This document shows, in pieces, positions 32,025 to 34,777 of a stretch of DNA of 34,777 nt (positions within the stretch are counted from its first letter, which is position 1; every line of letters starts with the position of its first letter). The notes beneath the pieces are model-generated. The model was not told the DNA's origin and did not search any database. It saw only the letters and a program-made list of their open reading frames with translations. The stretch spans positions 1 through 34,777 of the forward strand of contig JAEWSZ010000063.1 of NCBI GenBank assembly GCA_023397905.1, given 5' to 3'. A program made the position numbers and the translations under genes. Source of the stretch: Bacillota bacterium (GTDB lineage Bacteria; Bacillota; Clostridia; Acetivibrionales; DSM-1351).

Positions 32025-33149
32025 TTAGATTGTTATATCTCCTTGTTTTTGGAGATGGTGCATGGTTTCAAGAATCTGCTTTTGACAGTCTGAAATCTCA
32101 GAGATAATAGGCGCTTTCATAGCATTTATTTCATCGATCAAGACAATAGCAAACTTCTTTGAAATGTTTTTAATTACTTTAGATTGAATAGTGTGGCTTG
32201 CGCCGGTTAGAGCGATTGCAAGTGTAAGAACATTGATTTCTCTGAGCAGACGTTGCAGAGACCTGCTGTCCATACGCCCCAGAGGTTCTTCCAAAAGTGA
32301 GGTTTCCTTGTATATGACAGATTTGTTTTGATTCTTATTCAGAAAAGCATCTATCTTTTCGGATTGGGCTTTGCTGTCCATGCCGCAGTGTTTTTGAATT
32401 TCTCCGATATAATCTTCTCCAAAAAAGGAAGAAAGTTTTTCCCGCAAAATGGCTGTTTGTACGCCTTGCTGTATAGCCAGCACTCCTTCAATAATGAGCA
32501 GTCTGATAAGTAATTCTTTGCCCTTATACCCTTCGCACAAGGTATAATTCATAAGGATTTCTTTAATATATCCGGATTCAATTCCGTCGATAAGAAGCTG
32601 GAGCGACTTTTTAAAAATTTCCGGCTGGACTGTATCAATTTCCGGTTCAAGTGATAAGAGACCGGAACATCTGGCCTTTTGTGACAATTCAAGTATTTTG
32701 TCAAAGGTGCTCAATGCTTCCTGCTTATCACTGTTGCTGCACATCAGTTTTTCATAAATATTCGCTTCATACATGATCTTACATGCCTCCTTTGATTTTT
32801 CTCTGTCATCAAATTTCCGGTTTAAAGCGTTCATTTTCCTATAATCCCGGGGTGTTACGCCATAGTATCTTTTAAATGACCGGCTGAAGCCATCCTGAGA
32901 TTCAAACCTGTATTCGGCGGCGACTTCAATGATAAGTATGTCAGTGGATAATAAATCACACGCTGCTGCCCGGAGACGCCGCCGACGTACATATTCCATT
33001 GGGGCTTCTCCTTCGGACAGAAGGAACAACCTGTGAAAATAGTAAGGAGAAATGTGTACATAATCAGCGATAATTTCCAATGACAGATCTGTAGTAAGGT
33101 TTTTATTTATATAATTTTTAGCATCCAGCACAGGCTTTGAATAATACAT
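32025..33149 (-). CDS. AraC-type regulator fused to MotA-like and FliG C-terminal domains
   Basis: This is a 374-residue protein. Residues 1-107 are an AraC double helix-turn-helix (LSLEIIADYVHISPYYFHRL and QDGFSRSFKRYYGVTPRDYR). Residues 146-243 match the cytoplasmic parts of MotA: KARCSGLLSLE followed by IFKKSLQLLIDGI, then LLIIEGVLAIQQG and ILREKLSSFF, with the two membrane helices that lie between these blocks in MotA absent. Residues 285-374 match FliG-C: MDSRSLQRLLREIN, IALTGAS, VIKNISKKFAIVLIDEINAM, then a QKQILETMHHLQKQGDI end. MotA Arg90 and Glu98 correspond to Arg160 and Glu168; FliG Arg281 and Asp288/289 to Lys327 and Asp339/Glu340, while FliG Lys264 and Arg297 are not kept. It is presumably a cytosolic DNA-binding protein with a torque-interface-derived sensor. 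RBS GGAGGA supports the start. A similar fusion is not known to me. Confidence 0.88.
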   Translation of the reverse strand: MYYSKPVLDAKNYINKNLTTDLSLEIIADYVHISPYYFHRLFLLSEGEAPMEYVRRRRLRAAACDLLSTDILIIEVAAEYRFESQDGFSRSFKRYYGVTPRDYRKMNALNRKFDDREKSKEACKIMYEANIYEKLMCSNSDKQEALSTFDKILELSQKARCSGLLSLEPEIDTVQPEIFKKSLQLLIDGIESGYIKEILMNYTLCEGYKGKELLIRLLIIEGVLAIQQGVQTAILREKLSSFFGEDYIGEIQKHCGMDSKAQSEKIDAFLNKNQNKSVIYKETSLLEEPLGRMDSRSLQRLLREINVLTLAIALTGASHTIQSKVIKNISKKFAIVLIDEINAMKAPIISEISDCQKQILETMHHLQKQGDITI

Positions 33150-33175
33150 TATTTTCCTCCGTCTACCGTGATTTT

Positions 33176-33184
33176 ATTATAACA
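33176..33184 (-). promoter_or_regulatory. Extended -10 promoter of the AraC-MotA-FliG gene
   Basis: On the minus strand TGTTATAAT (TGn plus perfect TATAAT) lies 27 bases before the start codon; no convincing -35 is seen. The gene appears to be transcribed alone. Confidence 0.5.
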
Positions 33185-33365
33185 TTCGAAAGGCTTGGGT
33201 TCTCGACTATTTTTGCTGAAAAATCCTGACGGCACAAATCAAATCACAGCCAAAGCGATGGAACGGTATAATATCAGGGTTTTAGATGCTGTGAAGAAAA
33301 TTGCCGAAGACGAAGGCGTAACTGCATCAAAAAATAGATTTCGATATATCGAAATCTATTCCTAA
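33183..33365 (+). pseudogene. Gene remnant, possibly the C-terminus of an SGNH-type hydrolase
   Basis: A frame open to TAA at 33363-33365 reads LKNPDGTNQITAKAMERYNI and continues RVLDAVKKIAEDEGV. This looks like real protein and resembles the last helix region of SGNH/GDSL esterases (a run ending in YN followed by an amphipathic helix and an EEGV-type turn). There is no start codon with a ribosome binding site. The rest of the gene is absent; the AraC promoter lies at its 5' edge. The family call is weak, but remnant status is likely. A promoter palindrome occupies its 3' end. Confidence 0.45.
33333..33360. repeat. 28-bp perfect palindrome upstream of the second AAA/DUF4143 ATPase gene
   Basis: The sequence from 33333 to 33360 (AATAGATTTCGAT and its exact reverse complement) is a perfect 28-bp palindrome. 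A partial copy of the half-site, GATTTCGGTATA, follows at 33377-33388. It lies 74 bases before the ATPase start. It is a likely operator; a role as a recombination or resolution site cannot be excluded. Confidence 0.85.
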
Positions 33366-33403
33366 AATTATATTGAGATTTCGGTATAAATATAGTATTC
33401 TGG

Positions 33404-33412
33404 TGATATACT
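33404..33412 (+). promoter_or_regulatory. Extended -10 promoter of the second ATPase gene
   Basis: TGATATACT (TG plus TATACT) lies 22 bases before the ATG at 33435. Arms ATAGTAT (33392-33398) and ATACTAT (33408-33414) make a second inverted repeat over this box, so the promoter may be bound by a regulator. Confidence 0.45.
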
Positions 33413-33434
33413 ATTATTAAAAGGATGTGGAGAA

Positions 33435-34634
33435 ATGATAAAACGGGAAATATATTTGTCAAAAATCCGTCCATTTATGAATCAGGATATTGTCAAAGTG
33501 CTGACTGGAATCAGGCGTTCCGGAAAATCTGTGATGCTTGAACTGATACAGGAAGAATTGCGCCTGCAGGGAGTCTCTGACAGGCAGATTTTATCGGTCA
33601 ATCTGGAAAGTAAAAATAATGCATTTGTTTCTTCTGTTGATAATATTTATGCATATGTTAAGAGCTTTGCTTCTGCAGTGGACGGAAAAGCATATTTGTT
33701 TTTTGATGAAATACAGGAACTTGATGGTTGGGAAACCATGATAAATTCCTGCATGATAGATTTTGATGCCGATATCTACATAAGCGGTTCGAATGCAAAA
33801 TTATTATCAGGTGAGCTTGCAACTTATCTTGGAGGGCGTTATATTGAATTTAAAATTTATCCTTTTTCTTATAAAGAAATACTGGATATTACGTCTCTTG
33901 AAAATAAAGCCGAAGCATTTCAAATATATCTTACCAGAGGGGGCATGCCGTTCCTTTATCAGTTTCCGATTGATGAAAAAAGTGCAATGCAGTATCTAAA
34001 TGATATTTATGATTCTATTATATTAAAAGATATAGCAACAAGAAATAAAATCCGCGATATAGAACTTCTAAAGAGGATAATCCAATTTTTTATAGCTAAT
34101 ATCGGAAATACTTTTTCCGCTGCTAATATTTCAAAATATCTGAAAAGCGAGCTAAGAGGCGTTTCAGCGGAAACAATCTACAATTATATTGACTATTGCA
34201 AAACAGCTTGTTTTCTCCATATGGTTCCGCGTGAAGACGTAATAGGGAAAAAGCTTCTGCAATTTCAGGAAAAGATTTATATTGCAGATCATGGGATTCG
34301 TGAAGCTGTTTATGGCAGTAATATGCGTGACATAAATCAGGTACTTGAAAATATTGTTTATATGGAGTTGCTGCGCAGGGGATACAATGTCAGAGTGGGT
34401 AAGAATAATAACAATGAAATTGATTTTGTAGCAGTGCTTGGAAGAGAAAAGATATATGTTCAGGTGACATATATTCTTGCTACTGAGGAAACAGTTGAGA
34501 GAGAATTCAAGGTTCTTGAAACCATCCCTGATAATTATCCGAAATATGTTGTTTCAATGGATGAAATAGACAGGGGAAGAAATGGCTTCAAAAATGTTAA
34601 TATCCGCGACTTTTTATTAATTGATAACTATTAA
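33435..34634 (+). CDS. AAA family ATPase with DUF4143 domain
   Basis: This is a 399-residue ATPase. Walker A is GIRRSGKS (about residues 25-32), Walker B LFFDEIQE, and IYISGSNAKLLSGELATYLGG follows, the family sensor and arginine region. The C-terminal DUF4143 part ends in NNEIDFVAVLGREKIYVQVTY, where the E-x-D ... Q-x-T arrangement departs from the E-x-K of the first copy, so any nuclease fold here looks inactive. AAAGGATGTGGAG precedes the ATG. It shares the family and the palindrome-led promoter style with the ATPase at 21068, but the two differ greatly in sequence. Cellular role unknown. Confidence 0.9.
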   Translation: MIKREIYLSKIRPFMNQDIVKVLTGIRRSGKSVMLELIQEELRLQGVSDRQILSVNLESKNNAFVSSVDNIYAYVKSFASAVDGKAYLFFDEIQELDGWETMINSCMIDFDADIYISGSNAKLLSGELATYLGGRYIEFKIYPFSYKEILDITSLENKAEAFQIYLTRGGMPFLYQFPIDEKSAMQYLNDIYDSIILKDIATRNKIRDIELLKRIIQFFIANIGNTFSAANISKYLKSELRGVSAETIYNYIDYCKTACFLHMVPREDVIGKKLLQFQEKIYIADHGIREAVYGSNMRDINQVLENIVYMELLRRGYNVRVGKNNNNEIDFVAVLGREKIYVQVTYILATEETVEREFKVLETIPDNYPKYVVSMDEIDRGRNGFKNVNIRDFLLIDNY

Positions 34635-34777
34635 TACGTTTTTAACAATGATTAAGCTCTGCTTGGGCCAAATGAATCTTTCCGAAAATAAAATGTAAAA
34701 ATATAACCTGATGTTTCTCCGGAGAAAGAGAAAAGGTTAAAAGAAATTTTAAAAAAATATATAAGGGGGACCAAGCC
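34635..34777 (+). other. Intergenic tail, no gene seen
   Basis: The last 143 bases are AT-rich with no ORF. TTTCTCCGGAGAAA (34709-34722) is a perfect 14-bp palindrome, and outer AACCT/AGGTT arms (34706 region and 34733-34739) could extend it loosely. It may be the leader or operator of a gene beyond the window; AAGGGGG near the end (34762-34769) resembles a ribosome binding site. Confidence 0.4.

Noticed and set aside
32025..33149. Assembly or frameshift fusion of separate motA and fliG genes onto an AraC gene
   Set aside because: The frame is continuous with one RBS and promoter, the domains are trimmed (no MotA membrane helices, no FliG N/M domains), and linkers look natural, so a true fusion is more likely.
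1..34777. tRNA, rRNA, CRISPR arrays, IS elements, integrases
   Set aside because: No direct-repeat arrays, tRNA cloverleaf, rRNA or transposase/integrase coding was found on reading both strands; the mobile-cassette idea for the ATPases rests only on context.

Overview
The window reads as chromosomal DNA of a motile, anaerobic Gram-positive bacterium of the class Clostridia (inference). The signs are strong AAGGAGG-type ribosome binding sites, frequent TTG and GTG starts, Firmicute-type promoters (TTGACA/TATAAT, often with an extended TGn), two chemoreceptors, an EFR1-type flavodoxin/ferredoxin protein, an Fe-S old-yellow-enzyme reductase and a SpoIIE/RsbU-type phosphatase. No rRNA, tRNA, CRISPR array, IS element or prophage is visible. 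It looks like accessory chromosome made of small regulator-plus-target modules, with three gene remnants.

Layout. 1-4.4 kb: 3' part of a dCache chemoreceptor, a WYL regulator, a DJ-1/PfpI protein, a frameshifted VOC gene and RidA, closed by a 21-bp terminator hairpin. 4.4-7.9 kb: TetR regulator, AttH/CrtC-type lipocalin-fold protein and DHA2-type MFS exporter; a shared TGAGACAT element may be the operator. 7.9-9.2 kb: GNAT acetyltransferase plus TetR regulator behind a promoter studded with TGGTA/TACCA boxes. 9.2-11.1 kb: a chemoreceptor with a multi-span membrane sensor, preceded by an unusual, highly structured 5' leader. 11.1-16.6 kb: a PucR-type regulator divergent from a 937-residue fusion (Fe-S flavin enoate reductase plus acetoacetate-decarboxylase-like domain) and an SDR, which look like one catabolic or biotransformation pathway. 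16.7-20.8 kb: FMN-reductase-like protein, OmpR response regulator, sensor kinase and a beta-propeller lipoprotein. 20.8-22.4 kb: an SDR remnant and an AAA/DUF4143 ATPase controlled from a 48-bp palindrome. 22.4-25.1 kb: a minus-strand rifamycin-phosphotransferase-like enzyme. 25.1-29.6 kb: small genes, several unrecognised (AT-rich 185-aa protein, RibD/DHFR-like, 142-aa protein, NTF2-like, coiled-coil protein, lipoprotein). 29.7-32.0 kb: PAS-PP2C phosphatase, a two-helix half-rubrerythrin and EFR1. 32.0-34.8 kb: a minus-strand AraC-type regulator, a hydrolase-like remnant and a second AAA/DUF4143 ATPase, again behind a perfect palindrome.

The strongest novelty is the minus-strand gene at 32025-33149. 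It has an N-terminal AraC DNA-binding domain followed by a segment that matches the cytoplasmic parts of the flagellar stator protein MotA with the membrane helices missing, and then a FliG C-terminal (rotor) domain. The charged residues known to matter at the MotA-FliG interface are partly kept, so this looks like a transcription factor built from both halves of the flagellar torque interface. The second is the reductase-decarboxylase fusion at 12865-15678 with its SDR partner. All family assignments were made by reading motifs; no database search was run.
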